A DNA stretch of 64,000 bases, from positions 41,661 through 105,660 of the forward strand of contig CAMVLO010000004.1 of the NCBI GenBank assembly GCA_947168365.1, given 5' to 3'. Positions 63,711 through 64,000 of the stretch are shown piece after piece. The position numbers and the translations under genes are program-made. Numbering within the stretch: the first letter of the stretch is position 1; each line of letters starts with the position of its first letter. This DNA comes from UBA3824 sp017541145 (lineage in GTDB: Bacteria; Bacteroidota; Bacteroidia; Bacteroidales; UBA3824). The notes beneath the pieces were generated by a model that did not search any database, was not told the origin of the DNA, and saw only the letters and a program-made list of their open reading frames with translations.

Positions 63711-64000
63711 TTACCTCAATTTTCCATACACCTCGTCGCTTACAGGTTCGAGCCATTCGTTGCTATTACCGGGTTTGGCGTCGGCGTGGTAGGTCAGGTG
63801 CTGCATCCAACTGTCGGCGGCGGCTCCGTGCCAATGTTTTACGCCTTCGGGAACGGCTATCGTTACGCCCGGTTTTAGTTCAACGGCTTCTTTGCCCCAT
63901 TCCTGATACCATCCGCGACCGCTTACGCATATCAACATCTGAACAGCGCCGTGGTGAACGTGCCAATTGTTGCGGCAACCGGGTTCAAAGGTTACGTTGC
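63711..64000 (-). CDS. Cupin domain protein, partial
   Basis: The frame runs out of the window at 64000, so only the C-terminal 95 residues are seen. They form a cupin: NVTFEPGCRNNWHVHHG with the metal-binding His pair, GRGWYQEWG, LKPGVTIAVPEGVKHWHGAA with a further His, and the end NEWLEPVSDEVYGKLR. The same module often follows a carboxymuconolactone decarboxylase domain, which would lie beyond the window. A Mn/Fe/Zn binding site appears intact. Confidence 0.8.
   Translation of the reverse strand, partial: NVTFEPGCRNNWHVHHGAVQMLICVSGRGWYQEWGKEAVELKPGVTIAVPEGVKHWHGAAADSWMQHLTYHADAKPGNSNEWLEPVSDEVYGKLR

Noticed and set aside
1..64000. tRNA, rRNA or CRISPR arrays
   Set aside because: No cloverleaf-like T-loop segments, no conserved ribosomal RNA stretches and no regularly spaced repeats were seen while reading both strands.

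Overview
The window looks like Bacteroidota, most likely Bacteroidales. The DNA is AT-rich, and many genes sit just downstream of the Bacteroidota -7 promoter element (TAnnTTTG). There are type A and type B sorting domains of the type IX secretion system, a DUF2027-Smr protein, a BspA-like leucine-rich protein, a 6-bladed propeller lipoprotein and a bacterial alpha-2-macroglobulin. No tRNA, rRNA, CRISPR array or complete insertion sequence was seen.

Positions 1-20,500 are mostly core genome: the end of an alpha-2-macroglobulin, a zinc-ribbon/SiaC-like regulator, a large ABCG-type transporter with a downstream type IX cargo protein, several lipoproteins, queA, a degenerate GH3/beta-lactamase fusion, a CNNM/CBS protein, asd and an M13 peptidase. 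Positions 20,500-37,300 are more accessory: a Sel1 protein, an AAA ATPase with a small partner that could be a defence pair, a SAP/DUF6434 protein, a histidine phosphatase, a TPR/PP2C phosphatase, an ABC exporter, a first AAA-ATPase_like/PD-(D/E)XK gene and several envelope proteins.

Positions 37,300-60,800 form a mosaic. Genes for sulfate activation and reduction (cysD, cysN, an APS-reductase-type cysH) and a PstSCAB-type oxyanion importer are interleaved with four more AAA-ATPase_like/PD-(D/E)XK genes, a pair of DUF262 (GmrSD-like) genes and decayed genes. Five transcription units here (cysD-cysN, cysH, pstS-like, pstC-like, pstA-pstB-like) carry the same operator: two 12-bp direct repeats exactly 22 bp apart, the second ending exactly 42 bp before the end of the -7 element. 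This suggests one activator controls sulfate assimilation and the transporter together, and that the transporter may carry sulfate rather than phosphate. Three of the AAA genes share a near-identical promoter followed by an inverted repeat with compensatory changes, ending one base before the start codon. A 44-bp copy of the cysN 3' end, preceded by an orphan copy of the operator, marks a duplication or deletion scar at 47.8 kb.

Positions 60,800-64,000 hold a complete nifH (nitrogenase iron protein) and a NifX/NifB-like protein with a Gly/Cys-rich insert, without nifDK in the window, then a propeller lipoprotein and the end of a cupin gene.
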